Below are positions 1 through 10,480 of a stretch of 62,000 nucleotides of DNA, one piece after another. This stretch comes from Diphasiastrum complanatum (lineage: Eukaryota; Streptophyta; Lycopodiopsida; Lycopodiales; Lycopodiaceae). The notes beneath the pieces were generated by a model that saw nothing but the letters and a program-made list of their open reading frames with translations, had not been told where the DNA came from and did no database searches. Position 1 is the stretch's first letter. Each line of letters starts with the position of its first letter. Made by a program: the position numbers and the translations under genes. The stretch lies in the NCBI GenBank assembly GCA_029204225.1, contig CM055103.1, forward strand, positions 1,505,720 to 1,567,719, in the 5' to 3' direction.

Positions 1-780
1 CATCTCTCCTATGCATCATCAAGAAAAGAAAAACATGAGCGCAATTTAGAAAGATTGAGGATTCTCCTTTTGAGCACAAGTGTTAAGGATTTTCTTAATA
101 AATAGCCCATCATCTTAGTAATGTTTCTTGGTGTTTGGGAAAAATAATGCACAAATGGCCAGTTCATAAAATCGTAGTAGGATAGCTAGAATTTAGTGAT
201 ATCAATGACTGATTTTTTGGTGGCCTTTATTATTGTGGACTTTGAAAATAACCTTTGCCTATTAGTATGAGTCATGAGCTATTATAAGATATGTGCAAAC
301 ACATCTAAAGGGTTGGAACTTGAAAGAATAAAAATAATCTTTGAAACAATGAACTTCAAACTTCAACAATTTATCAAAGAGCTTCAAGAGAGCAACAATA
401 AAGATGCACATTGCAAATGCAGCAAATGATCTATGTCTTGAAAATTGAGTGCTCCAATTTTACAAGTGCTCATTGGGCTATGTGCTTCTGCTCGTAGGAT
501 GCCACGGCCCTCACAACTTATTTCTACTTTCGGCTTGTTCTATTTATGTGCATGGAATACCCATAATAGGGCCTTTGACCTGAAGTAGTGTCAGTCTCTC
601 AGCATTATGGTGTTTAGTACGAGCATCAGGTTTCACGACCGTGCTTTATTAAGTGGCTGGTCATTGACGTGCGCCAATCTATGCTGATCTTTTGCTGGGA
701 AAAAGACCTTATGGATACCCTCGAGCCAAAATTGGGCTATCCAAGTCTGAAATCTATGTAGCCATGGGTGGCCTAACATC
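1..780 (+). repeat. Rep-R repeat, copy 1 (same orientation as 48250-49175)
   Basis: Non-coding repeat that matches 48250-49175 and 51900-52950 by eye, for example the run from the ATGCATCATC start and the segment containing GGTGGCCTTTATTATTGTGG. About 185 bases present in the other copies are missing at 263/264, where the sequence jumps from the 'cctat' to the 'tagtatgag' motif. No credible gene; the open frames in it are short and not shared between copies. Confidence 0.75.
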
Positions 781-1032
781 GCCACTCTATAATACACTCG
801 GGCCACTAGAAGTTGGTCTTCCATTTTCATTGACGCCAGGGCCGTATTTGGAACAAAAAATGGGGGTACCTTGTAAAGCAAGCAACTCCATCATACTAGT
901 TTGTGTCACTAGCTGTAGCAAATAGATTTCTTGTAGGTAGCTAGCCTGTGTCTGTGATTCCATAGGCAAAGACTATTTTCAAAGCCCACAATAAAAAAGG
1001 GCACCAAAAAAATTAGTCATTGATATCATTAA
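781..1032 (-). repeat. Inverted fragment of UG1 tail plus Rep-R
   Basis: On the minus strand, about 785-870 matches the end of the UG1 family at 36480-36560 (translated motif ALASMKMEDQLLVARV), and about 880-1027 matches Rep-R 48460-48600 in reverse. It therefore lies inverted to the Rep-R copy just before it. The Rep-R match stops at about 1027, where Copia-D sequence starts. Confidence 0.65.
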
Positions 1033-1950
1033 TTCTGACTCTATCAGAAATTTACAAGAAGATGAGAAAGCGCTGATGGTACAAGATCAATCAAGTAGTG
1101 ATGCCTGTAAATGGTATCTTGATTCAGGTTGTTCAGAGCACATGACAACATGTAAGAACCTATTTTCTACTCTCACAACAACGGACTCAAAGTACATCTT
1201 CTTTGGAGACTCAAGCTCACAGAAGGTCGAATGCCAAGGCTCCATTCGACTACAGTTCTCTGATGACATCACTAGATAGTTAGATGGTGATACTTTACGT
1301 ACCCAGATTAACAAAGAATTTACTGCCTATTAGCAAAATCACTGATCAAGGCTATAGAGCTTTTTTTACTGCAAGTCTATGTACTATTATTGATGGGAAT
1401 TCTAATGAAATCTTCTCTGCACACATAGAATGAAATTTGTACATCTAGAGTCACGATTATGCACTTTCTATAAGTAATTATGATGCTCATGTTTTTTTAT
1501 CAAAGATTAGGTCATCTAAATATGAGGTCAATCTACTACATGCATCATAACACTATGGTTAAGGACATGACTATTAATGCTATTTCCACAGCTAATCAGA
1601 CTATCTGTAAAAATTGTTTACTAAGGAAACAACCTAGAATAAAATTTCCAAGAGGACAAGCCAAAAGAGTGAAGTCCATTCTGTCGCTAATTCATAGTGG
1701 CTTATGTGGTCCTATAAGTGTACCCTCTTTGGGTCAAGCTCTATATTTACTCACATTTATTGATGACTTCTCCCAATTCACCAAGATCATGTTCATTAAG
1801 AACAAGTCTGAGGCATTCAATTTCTTCAGAGAATTCAAGCAGTTTGCTGAGATCCAAATTAATCAGAGAATCAAGACCTTACAGTCTGATTCGGGAGGAG
1901 AGTACCTGTCTGATGAAATGGTGGACTATTTATCATCATGTGGCATGCAC
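1033..1950 (+). pseudogene. Copia-D pol fragment X, upstream part: protease and integrase core
   Basis: Decayed polyprotein of a Ty1/copia element. The protease active-site motif WYLDSGCSEHM is at about 1111-1143 in a frame open from 1076 to 1279. After stops and frameshifts, a second open stretch (from 1480) carries the integrase zinc-binding region (LGHLN, then CKNC) and the core motifs FIDDFSQF and QSDSGGEY, which contain two of the three DDE acidic residues. The frame is cut after CGMHC at 1950 by Copia-A and resumes at 7594. The same sequence lies inverted at 26130-25250. Inactive. The family is secure; subfamily assignment would need a tree. Confidence 0.88.
1946..1950. repeat. Target-site duplication TGCAC, left of Copia-A
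   Basis: TGCAC directly precedes the 5' LTR and recurs at 7594-7598 directly after the 3' LTR. The uninterrupted host copy (minus strand, about 25240-25250) has a single TGCAC inside GGCATGCACCATCAG, confirming a 5-bp duplication made by Copia-A integration. Confidence 0.95.
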
Positions 1951-2599
1951 TGTGAAAGATTCAACTAGTTTCATCACATTTTGCAATATTTCCATATTTG
2001 GCATATTGAGGCCAAAACTTGTTTTAGACTTAGAGGTTGACTTTTCAAAGTTTATTAGTCTAAATTTCATTTGAATAAACACTTTTTGAAAGTGTGGAAA
2101 AGATAGAATGCGAGTTTGAGTAGATTCAATTTGAATAAGTTGGGTACATTGAATCTAGACCCAAAATTGGAGGGTTAGCATTTTGGTGGGAAAGCCAAGT
2201 GGCCAATTAGGGGTTGGACCTGCCATAAAAGGATGTAACTCGTGGAGAGAGTCATCTTCTCTCTTCTCTATCTCATTTCATGCTTATACATGGTTCTCTT
2301 GGGTTCTACTATCCATTGGTGCACGATCTTGGTGATTGCTTGCAATTCTATGTGTAGAATGATCTATATTTCCTATTTTTGGATCCACACGTGTGAAATA
2401 CAGTAGCTTGCTGGTTTTGTACGGACAACAACAGTACATAATCATTTCATTCAAGTTTGATCAAGTTCTATTAGTGTTTGCATCTCAAATTGTGTGTAGC
2501 TGCTGATTTTTCTACATTGGTGAAATTGGTAGTGTATTTCTCTTTCTAACCAAAGATCATTCAAGTAGATTGGATCTTAAGAATCTGAAATCTTTCACA
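1951..2599 (+). repeat. Copia-A 5' LTR
   Basis: A 649-bp LTR, TG...CA, paired with 6944-7593. It holds the palindromic motif CACACGTGTG near 2389-2398. The position matching the TATAAAAG box of the 3' LTR reads CATAAAAG here (about 2224-2231), a change likely to weaken the promoter that would drive the element. Confidence 0.95.
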
Positions 2600-2611
2600 T
2601 GGTATCAGAGC
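2600..2611 (+). other. Copia-A primer-binding site
   Basis: TGGTATCAGAGC starts at the base after the 5' LTR. This is the usual plant copia site, complementary to the 3' end of initiator methionine tRNA, used to prime minus-strand DNA synthesis. Confidence 0.95.
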
Positions 2612-3199
2612 TTGTGTTTCAGGTTATGAAGGAGGAAATCAGATCTATCAATGATTTGGTGAAGATATCAAGTCTAGAGCATGCTAGAGAGGATTCTACA
2701 CCAAAATCGGATTTTTTTGCTTTTGTAGATTGGATCTTTTGTAGATCAAAACACTAAATAGGTCAATATACTTGTTCAATTCTGTTTTTTGAATTCACAT
2801 GCTGGATTTGGCCGATTTTTGGATCATTGGTTCAGCCTAAGTGGTGGCTTATAGATTGCATATCAAATTTTCAGCATTTGCATGTAGATTTGGAATAGTC
2901 AATTTTTTGTGATTTTGTCAAAACCCTAATTTGATTGGATCTCTAGATAGTGAGGTTGCTGGACTTCATTTGAGTGTGTTTCAATCTTAGGAAGTGGCAA
3001 AAGTCATTAGATTGAGGATAGATCATAGGTTGATCAAGATTCCATGATTCTATGTGTTGATTTGCTTGGATAAGTTCTAGAAGAGAATTTGTGAGATGGT
3101 TTCAAATCTTGGTGATTTCTTTTGAAAGCATTTGTTGTTGTTCAAAGGAGTGATTTGTGCATTGAAGCAGGTTGAAAGAGAAGATCAGGTCATTGCTAC
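2612..3199 (+). other. Copia-A untranslated leader
   Basis: About 590 bases between primer site and gag start codon with no sustained open frame. No other feature was recognised. Confidence 0.7.
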
Positions 3200-3913
3200 A
3201 TGGCAACCTCAATTGGAGTCATGTTGGAAGCCAATGATAGGCTTATCTCAAGTAACTATTCATTATGGAAAGTGAGGATGGAGTCACTTCTTGAGATGAA
3301 TGATGTTTTGGATATTGTTGTAGGTTTGGAGGAGAGACCAGCAACACAACAAGATCAATTGAGGTATGACAAGAGGGCCAAGAAGGCTCTACACATGATA
3401 AAGATGAATGTTACCAATGAACTTCTCAAGGAAGTTGGTAAGTGCACATCATCTTTGGAAGCTTGGAATTCATTAAAGAAGCTTTATGAATCCAAGTCTA
3501 CTTCTAGAGTGTTGACTCTAAGAAGGCAAATCTTTTCTTGTTTGCAAAAGAATGAAGAAAGTCCAAGTACTTTTGTTTTGAGAATGAAAGCATTGAATGA
3601 TGAGTTAGCTTGCATAGATGAAAGCATTAAGGAAGGAGAACTTATTCAAGTGATTCTTAATGGCTTGTTGGATGCTCATGCTAACATTGTTCAAAGTATT
3701 GCTATTCAAAAGACTTTGCCAAGTTTGATGGATCTTCAAGAGATCTTGATCAATGAGGAATATAGGCTTCAAGCAAGAGGTGGATCTACATCGACACTTC
3801 AAGAGGATGCTATATTCACAAAGGGCAAATTCAAGGGCAAAACCAAAAGCAAGTGGTCTAAAGGGCAAGATCAAGTGGATGCTTCTTCAAGTGGCAAAAA
3901 GAAGGATAGATAA
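3200..3913 (+). pseudogene. gag: Copia-A gag, capsid part, ending at a premature stop
   Basis: 237 residues. The N-terminus (SSNYSLWKVRMESLL) and the helical middle to about residue 190 match the plant copia gag domain (UBN2/retrotran_gag type), the structural protein of the cytoplasmic particle. A basic Lys/Ser-rich tail follows. The TAA at 3911-3913 is in frame with the nucleocapsid zinc knuckle that begins ten bases later, so it is a nonsense change inside one ancestral gag-pol frame, not a natural end. The ATG at 3200 is preferred because the sequence lines up from there with the gag starting at 42189 on the minus strand (Copia-C). Confidence 0.9.
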
Positions 3914-4546
3914 AAGCTCAAGTGCTTATATTGTGGCATCAAAGGACACTCTGCAAGTGAGTGCTACAAGAAGAAGAGAGATCAAGGAGACAAGCAAGGT
4001 AATCTTACTCTTAATGAGGATGGTTTGGATGTGCAAGATGCAAATGATGATGCTTTTGTGATGTCTTCATGTATGCTTGCTAATGATGGAGATCTAGATC
4101 CTTGGTGGATTGATAGTGGAGCAAGTTCACACATGACCTTTCACAAAGAGTACTTCACTTCTTTGTTGGCATATGGAGATGACAAGAGGGTGATCTACAC
4201 GGCCAATGATGGTGAGTGTGCAATCAAAGGGATTGGCACAATTCCTATTTCTCTCTCTACAAATAGGAATGTTCATTTGGAGGATGTCTTGTTTATTCCA
4301 TCTATTACCAAGAATTTGCTTAGTGTGACTCAAATGCTAAGTAAGGGCCTCAAGGTGGAGTTTGATGGAGATGCTTGTTTGATCAAAAGGAAGGATGTCT
4401 TAATTGGAAAAGGTAAAAGGCAAGGGAAGTTGTTCAAACTTGATGCTTGTGTTATTGCTAACCAAGTTGGATGTGTTGCAAGGGAGCAAATTTCTATTCA
4501 AGAGGTTTGGCACAAAAGGATGGGACACCTCAACTTCAAATCATAG
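3914..4546 (+). pseudogene. pol: Copia-A nucleocapsid and protease segment
   Basis: Same frame as gag. A CCHC zinc knuckle (CX2CX4HX4C, CLYCGIKGHSASEC) occupies 3923-3964. The protease follows with the aspartyl active site WWIDSGASSHM (Asp codon at 4112-4114). The end is the start of the integrase zinc-binding module, WHKRMGHLN. The frame closes with TAG at 4544-4546, between the histidine and cysteine halves of that module; the next segment continues in the same frame, so this is a second nonsense mutation. Confidence 0.9.
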
Positions 4547-5677
4547 GAGGTAATGGCAAGGAAGAAGGTTGTGATTGGTCTTCCAAGTTCCTCAAGTAAT
4601 GACAAGCATGTTTGTGAGTCTTGTGCTTTGTCTAAGTCACATAGACTACCTTATACTAGATCTATTTCTAGATCTACAAAGCCTTTTCAACTTGTACATT
4701 CGGATATTCATGGATTTACTACAATTAGCAACAGTGGAGCTAAGATGTATGTAACATTCATTGATGATTTTAGTAGATTTTGTTGGATCTATCTACTAAA
4801 GAGCAAGGATGAAGTGTATGATGTCTTTGTCAAGTTCAAGAATGCAAGGGAGAACCAATTTTCCACAAAGATCAAGTGCTTGAGAGGTGACAATGGTGGT
4901 GAGTACATATCTAACAAGTTCAAGGCCTTTTGTGATGAGCATGGGATCAAGAGGGAGTATACAACATCAAGGACCCCACAACAAAATGGAGTGGCTGAAA
5001 GGAAGAATAGAACTTTATGTGAAAGTGCTAAAGCTATGAGGTTAAGTGCTAATCTTGACAAACCATTTTGGGATCAAGCTTTGTTGTGTGCCAATTTCTT
5101 GTGCAATAGGTGGCCGAGTGCTATTTTGGATGGAAGGACACCTTTTGAGATGCTATTCAAGAGGAGGCCGAGTGTCAACTTTCTAAGAACCTTTGGATGC
5201 ACATGCTATGTCAACATTACTCTTGATGATAGGACCAAGGAGGATCCATCTTCAAGAAGAGGTATTTTTGTTGGATATAGTGAGGTGAGTAAAGCCTACA
5301 AGGTTTACATTCCTTCTACTAACAAAGTGATTGTTGGTAGAGATGTCATTTTTTATGAGGAAAACATTCCAAAGGTGTCTTCAAGCATGATTGATGGTAA
5401 AGTAGATGGATCTAACATTCTTGATGTTGATGAGAAGGATCCTACTTTGGATGGTGGTGATGATGGACCTTCATCAAGTCAAAAGCCAAGGAGAACATCA
5501 AGAGAAAGACAAGTACCTTCAAGGCTCACATATGATCAAAAAGGTAAGCAAGTAGTTTCTGGAAATTATGTTGCTTTCCTAACCTCTTTGGATGAGCCTA
5601 CAAGTGTAGATCAAGCAAGGAAAGAAGAGGAGTGGATCCAACCAATGGATCTAGAGTATCAATCTCTTATGAAGAGT
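4547..5677 (+). pseudogene. pol: Copia-A integrase, all catalytic residues present
   Basis: From the first Met (4553) the protein shows the cysteine pair of the zinc module (VCESC), then the catalytic triad: Asp51 (VHSDIHG), Asp113 (RGDNGGEY) and Glu149 (NGVAERKN), with 35 residues between the last two, as in DDE integrases. The C-terminal region includes GIFVGYSEVSKAYKVY (about 237-252). After a Ser/Thr-rich linker, the sequence EEEWIQPMDLEYQSLMK (about 358-374) is the usual beginning of copia reverse transcriptase; homology stops there at about base 5677. The reading frame itself stays open to TAG at 6094. Confidence 0.9.
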
Positions 5678-6705
5678 AGAACATCTTTTGGAGGATCTTC
5701 TTGTGTACATGTAGATATGCAAGTGGATGGATGTTATCTTGCTGTAAAGTCAGGTATTGGATCTGGAAAACAAAGTTTGATCAGTGACTTTGATGATCAA
5801 GTTGAAGATCAAGAAATTGATCTCAAAGCGCTTCAACTAGTCAAAAGGGAAGTTGGCAATTTGGAGCTAGTCAAGAGCATCAAAGGAGAGGTAATTGGCA
5901 AAGGTGTTATGGATCTGTTTTTGCAGCATATTGAAGATTCAAGTAAGGTCAAAGGAGCAGCAAGGAAGTGTTGTTCAAGTTTACTTTACTTTTTCTCATG
6001 TTTGAGCAATTTCATGTGGATGTGTGCAAATTGTCAAGATATGGTAAAACTAGCTACATTGGTGAGCATTGTTTTGATGTTGGATTTGTACTAGCATTCT
6101 TGGCTGATTTTGCTGATGGAAATGAAGCTATTGGAGGTCCATTATGTCACTCATCCATGGCTAAGTTCTCAAGTGTTGAGCTACTTGGTGCCAATACTTG
6201 GAGATTGTCAATTTTTGGTGAATTCATGGTCATTTTCTTGTGTCAAGTAGATCTTGAAGATGGACTAGTGCAAACTAATTGGTTTATGGAGTCATGTGGT
6301 GCTGGATTTTCATCATTAATGTATCACCTACTCATGGATTTCCAAGGTTTGATGGTTTCTTGTGGCAAGATGAAGATGGAGGCTCATTCATGGAGTATCA
6401 TGGTGGATACAAGGCAACAAAAGGACAAAGGAGGAGGAGACATGCAAGCAAAAGTTGATCACTCACATTTATTGTTTGTTTGCTGTATTTTTCCAGAGAG
6501 TTCAGAGTTGGAAGCATGGTGGAATCATTTCATTTACATTCTATTTGATTCTTCATGTTCTAGTCACATTTTTACATGTAAAATTGATGTAAGAAATAGT
6601 GAAGCATCCCAAGTGGACACTATTCTCTATATCAATTATGGTTGTTTCTATTTTGAGCATTACATGATCATTGAAAGAAGGTCTATTCTTAGGAAGAAGA
6701 TCATT
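5678..6705 (+). other. Unrelated segment in place of reverse transcriptase and most of RNase H
   Basis: Between the first residues of RT and the last third of RNase H lie about 1.03 kb with none of the RT landmarks: no YxDD motif and none of the conserved helices seen in the other copia RTs of this window. It is unusually open: the integrase frame runs to 6094 and a second frame is open from 5968 through the RNase H tail to 6948 (326 residues). The deduced protein has hydrophobic, cysteine-containing stretches and is not recognised. It could be captured host DNA, a shuffled piece of another element, or fortuitously open sequence. Bases on both sides are clearly copia. Confidence 0.7.
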
Positions 6706-6948
6706 CTTATGATGGATCAAAGTTCTATTGTCAAAAACTATGCTAGGAGCAAGCATATTGAGATACAATATCATTTTGTGAGGGAGCGAGTCATTGCAAA
6801 GGAGGTGGAGCTTCAACATGTGTCTTCAAGGGAATGTGTAGCTGATATCTTCACCAAAGCATTGGGAAAAGACTTGTTCATGAAGCATAGGACTTCACTT
6901 GGAGTATTATCAAAGTCTATGCTAAAACTAGTTGAAGAGGGAGTGTGA
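6706..6948 (+). pseudogene. pol: Copia-A RNase H C-terminal tail
   Basis: Residues DQSSIVKNYARSKHIEIQYH and CVADIFTKALGKDLF are the standard end of copia RNase H, the enzyme that removes RNA from the RNA-DNA hybrid. The N-terminal RNase H acidic residues are missing with the replaced region. The frame ends with TGA at 6946-6948, overlapping the first bases of the 3' LTR. Confidence 0.88.
6934..6943 (+). other. Copia-A polypurine tract
   Basis: GAAGAGGGAG immediately before the 3' LTR; it serves as plus-strand DNA primer in reverse transcription. Confidence 0.88.
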
Positions 6949-7593
6949 AAGATTCAACTAGTTTCATCACATTTTGCAATATTTTCATATTTGGCATATT
7001 GAGGCCAAAACTTGTTTTAGACTTAGAGGTTGACTTTTCAAAGTGCATTAGTCTAAATTTCATTTGAATAAACACTTTTTGAAAGTGTGGGAAAGATAGA
7101 ATGCGAGTTTGAGTAGATTCAATTTGAATAAGTTGGGTACATTGAATCTAGACCCAAAATTGGTAGAGTTAGCATTTTGGTGGGAAAGCCAAGTGGCCAA
7201 ATAGGGTTTGGACCTGCTATAAAAGGATGTAACTCGTGGAGAGAGTCATCTTCTCTCTTCTCTATCTCATTTCATGCTTATACATGGTTCTATTGGGTTC
7301 TACTATCCATTGGTGCACTATCTTGGTGATTGCTTGTAATTCTATGTGTAGAATGATCTATATTTGCTATTTCTGGATCCACACGTGTGAAATACAGTAG
7401 CTTGCTGGTTCTGTATGGACAGCAACAGTACATAATCATTTCATTCAAGTTTGATCAAGTTCTATTAGTGTTTGCATCTCAAATTGTGTGTAGATGCTGA
7501 TTTTTCTACATTGGTGAAATTGGTAGTGTATTTCTCTTTCTAACCAAAGATCATTCAAGTAGATTGGATCTTAAGGATCTGAAATCTTTCACA
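6944..7593 (+). repeat. Copia-A 3' LTR
   Basis: A 650-bp LTR starting TGTGAAAG and ending CTTTCACA, followed by the TGCAC duplication at 7594-7598. It keeps an intact TATAAAAG at 7218-7225 and the CACACGTGTG palindrome. Confidence 0.95.
7218..7225 (+). promoter_or_regulatory. TATA box in Copia-A 3' LTR
   Basis: TATAAAAG at the usual U3/R distance, followed by a CT-rich run. The equivalent site of the 5' LTR has a T-to-C change. Confidence 0.65.
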
Positions 7594-8085
7594 TGCACCA
7601 TCAGTTCACAAATAGCTACACTCCACAACAGAATGGCGTAGCTGAGTGAAAGAATTGAACATTGCTGGAAGCTGCAGGATCCATGATGGCCTACGCTTAG
7701 TTACCCAAGAAATTTTGGGCTAAAGCAATTTTTTCTGCTTGTTATGAGCAAAACTATTCGATCACGAAGGCAATCAACTCTAGAACACCATTTGAAGCCT
7801 ACTACGGCAACAAACCAAGTTTGAAAAATCTACGAGTGTTTGGATGTCTCTCCTATCCTCAAACACCGTCTGATGTGAGAAAGAAGCTAGACCCAGTCAT
7901 TCACCTAGGAGAATCAAACACATCCAGTTTGAAGATCTATACGACAATAACAACAACATGATCGTTTCATCCCTCAGGCGTTCATCAATCATGATGAATC
8001 TACCACTGTTGCAGAAGCACAATCAATGCTAGAGTAAGACGACTGGAAAGCTGCTATGATTAAACAGGAGCGGTGCATGGACACA
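7594..8085 (+). pseudogene. Copia-D pol fragment X, continued: integrase end and RT start
   Basis: Continues the frame cut at 1950. Present are NGVAE with the third catalytic acidic residue, followed at once by TGA; then LPKKFWAKAI, TPFEAYYG, LRVFGCLSYPQT and finally DDWKAAMIKQE, the beginning of RT. Several stops and shifts. The TGA after NGVAE is also present in the inverted copy near 25185, so it predates their duplication. Homology ends at about 8085, where Copia-E leader sequence begins. Confidence 0.85.
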
Positions 8086-8216
8086 TGGTCATTTAATGAA
8101 TGAAAAGACAGTCTAGACTATAGACCGTTTGAAAATGGGCTAGGCTCAACACACACTGGAATCAAATGCGTATAATGTAGGTAGACCTCAAATCTATAGG
8201 TTCTATACTATTGGAA
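8086..8216 (-). other. Copia-E leader fragment
   Basis: Inverted equivalent of 24391-24525: the stretch downstream of the Copia-E primer site on the minus strand, cut short where it meets Copia-D RT. Non-coding. Confidence 0.6.
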
Positions 8217-8557
8217 GCCCTGATACCATGTGAAGAAACTTAGATCACTAAGATCTAATTTGTCTCTTTGATCTTTGGCCCACAAAGATAGCACATCTAA
8301 TACCATTAACAATGTAGAAATCTAGCATCCACTTGAATAGAAGCTATAAACTCAATAAGAACTTGACAAAATAAGAATGATAATTTGCTTTTGTTGTCCG
8401 TACAATGGCTGTACCACAACACATTCACATGTGTGAATCCGATACACAACTTAAAATAGCATTCTACACACAAGAATTCAAGATATCAACAAGACAATGC
8501 AAAAATGGATATAGAAACCCAAAGAGATCACTTCCATAAGCATGAATGTGATGAGAT

Positions 8558-8558
<1 letters not shown>
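8217..8558 (-). repeat. Copia-E primer site and LTR (3' part), minus strand
   Basis: Reading the minus strand, an LTR end CTTCACA (to 8229) is followed by TGGTATCAGGGC (8228-8217), a primer site with one change. The LTR resembles that of Copia-A in layout: a CACATGTG palindrome, then ATTGTACGGACAACAAAAGC, then the run to the end. Its outer boundary is hidden at the GA microsatellite. Confidence 0.75.
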
Positions 8559-8592
<34 letters not shown>

Positions 8593-8593
8593 C
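8559..8593. repeat. (GA)n microsatellite
   Basis: Alternating GA with one interruption. The inverted partner is (CT)n at 24003-24053. Confidence 0.9.
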
Positions 8594-8901
8594 TAGTCAC
8601 ATTTGTGTGGCGGATCAGAGGACACGATTTGAAGAATGTGCCAAGGGACGCCAAGGCATGCAGGCAGTTTGTCGGCCAACAACTACGTCAATGGTCATTC
8701 ATGGGAGCTAATGGGGCCACGTCGAGCGGATGTGGTACCAACCACTCTATCTTCATTCGTGTTTTAACAAGCTAGAGGATTTTGTGCACAAGGATGACAA
8801 TGTCATTGGAGGTGGACAAAAACTTGGACATCATTTAATAGGCACAATACAAATCTTAATTGCAATAAGATAATTGTACTTGCAAATTGCATCACCCCAA
8901 A

Positions 8902-9006
8902 GGGGCCTTAGCTTAATGGTAAAGCATTGGGATACTAACATATTGTTATGAGGTGATTAGCCCTCCACTGACTCCTCAAGATGCGGGTTCGACCCCCGCA
9001 GGCTCC
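8902..9006 (+). ncRNA. tRNA-like element with Pol III A and B boxes (tRNA-derived SINE head?)
   Basis: 105 bases. GGGGCCT at the start pairs with AGGCTCC at the end (one G-U) as an acceptor stem. TAGCTTAATGGTAAAGC gives a D-arm and A box; GCGGGTTCGACCCCCGC gives a perfect T-arm with B box GGTTCGACC (8986-8994). No normal anticodon arm can be drawn in the 60-odd bases between, so this is not a functional tRNA as it stands. Either a tRNA gene with an insertion or a tRNA-derived SINE head. The right-hand copy at 23552-23606 is shortened. Confidence 0.55.
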
Positions 9007-9542
9007 AATGTTATAAAGTTTACTTCTTACTCATCATCTTTTTGCTTCTTTCTTCCTCCTTTTCGGTGATAGACATATCCTTGCATGCGATTAGGAACGA
9101 GAGCGAGAACAACGATATCACTCCTCCTTTGCAATTGGACAGTCCATACAGAGATTAGTGGATAGCGTCATCAGCTGCAAGGTAAACAATACGTCCAGCG
9201 CTTCCAGCTCCTCCTCCTTCTTCTTCTTCTTCAAAGTGACAGACACAAACAATATTCTAAGTCTTACATTCACATTTCATAAGAATCTTCAATACATGGA
9301 TGGGACTGAGACTAAATGAGTTTATCAGCTAGCTCTGCCTCACCACAAACTACCTTTATATTGATTAAATGTTTACAGGTAACTAGTCATTTGGGCTCTC
9401 TGCTACTGGTGAACTGATGAACTTAGAATCATTAACGTTATAGTACTGTATTGATCAGCCGACCAAACGCAAACAAATCATATGCACAATTCGGCTTTGG
9501 CTTCAAACAAATTTAGATTGTGTGCCACGCTCAGAATTAGAA

Positions 9543-9544
<2 letters not shown>

Positions 9545-9583
<39 letters not shown>

Positions 9584-9604
9584 AGAGAGAGAGAGAGAGA
9601 GCGA
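9545..9604. repeat. (TA)n(GA)n compound microsatellite
   Basis: About 19 TA units followed by about 11 GA units. The inverted partner is at 23012-23113, with a much longer CT run. Short open frames here are repeat translation only. Confidence 0.95.
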
Positions 9605-9795
9605 GTGAGCGAGCTAGCGAGCGCAGGATTACCAGCACAAGCATCATCATGTATCATAAATATATTGAAAATTTTGCTCACTATGTTTTTCTTGCCATCC
9701 TTTAGAACGTAGCTACTAGCTACAACATGAATTAAAATGTTTTTTACGAATGCTGTGTGAGCCGGCTCTAATCTCTTATTAAAAGCTCAATACAG

Positions 9796-10480
9796 CCTTT
9801 GTTTAAATATTGAAATCAGGACCATATTTCATCAAATACATGTAAGCTCTTGGTCCCAAAGATTTATCAAGCCAACATCTGCATTCAAGTTCATCCACCT
9901 AAATAATAATAATCTGCAGAAATTGTATCAAGTATCCTACAATCATCTTGGATTATGGTACATCAATATTCACGGCCCCATACTCAATCCGCATGTGTAT
10001 AGTAGTCAATCAATTACAACCATCACCTTTGAATTCAACTAATTTAGACCTAAGTAATTTCATTCACCCAATAATCCACATAGATCATTTACACAAACGT
10101 CTATAATTAAACCACACAAGCTTTCTTCAACACATGGATAGATATATTCTCACATTTGGAAAGAGTTTGAATGATAATTGCATATAATATGTATTTTATA
10201 TTGAAATATCATATAATTAGCATATCATATAAATATGTATAACACAACATATTATTATACAAATTTGATTACTATATTTTTTTCAATAGCTTTACTTATC
10301 TAAAAAATTGTGACATTATTATATCTTAGCATCCATATCTAAAAACATAAATATATGACGCATATAAGAATAAATTGATGTACTTGTATTTTGCATATAA
10401 TGTGCCATGTCTAACTTGATCTACATCTTGTGGGTTCAATAAAAAACCAGTAGCATGAAGAGGAGAGAGTGCAACATCTC
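9796..10480. other. AT-rich spacer without genes
   Basis: About 690 bases, strongly AT-rich (ATATCATAT-type runs at 10180-10260). No open frame, structural RNA or terminal repeat was recognised. It may be non-coding sequence of the hAT element that follows. Confidence 0.5.

Larger units (their letters stand above)
1951..7593 (+). mobile_element. Copia-A, complete but defective Ty1/copia retrotransposon
   Basis: A 5.6-kb element in the order 5' LTR, primer site, leader, gag, nucleocapsid, protease, integrase, foreign segment, RNase H tail, polypurine tract, 3' LTR, inserted in Copia-D integrase with a TGCAC target duplication. The LTRs begin TGTGAAAG and end CTTTCACA, a perfect terminal inverted repeat. 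By hand count they differ at about 18 substitutions and one indel over 650 bases (about 97% identity), so insertion is not recent. Two in-frame stops break gag-pol, and the reverse transcriptase is absent, so it could only have moved with enzymes supplied in trans. Confidence 0.95.
8594..9795. repeat. Conserved non-coding block, inverted copy at 22850-24002
   Basis: Follows the Copia-E LTR in both copies and is recognisable throughout, including a tRNA-like element and a TA/GA microsatellite. No gene. Homology with the right copy ends at about 9795, after the motif AAAAGCTCAATACAGCC. Confidence 0.75.

Noticed and set aside
5968-6948. Host gene with a 326-residue product in Copia-A
   Set aside because: No intron, promoter or recognised domain, and the end is copia RNase H; reported as a replaced segment, not as a gene.
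8902-9006. Functional tRNA gene
   Set aside because: No seven-base anticodon loop with a paired stem can be drawn.
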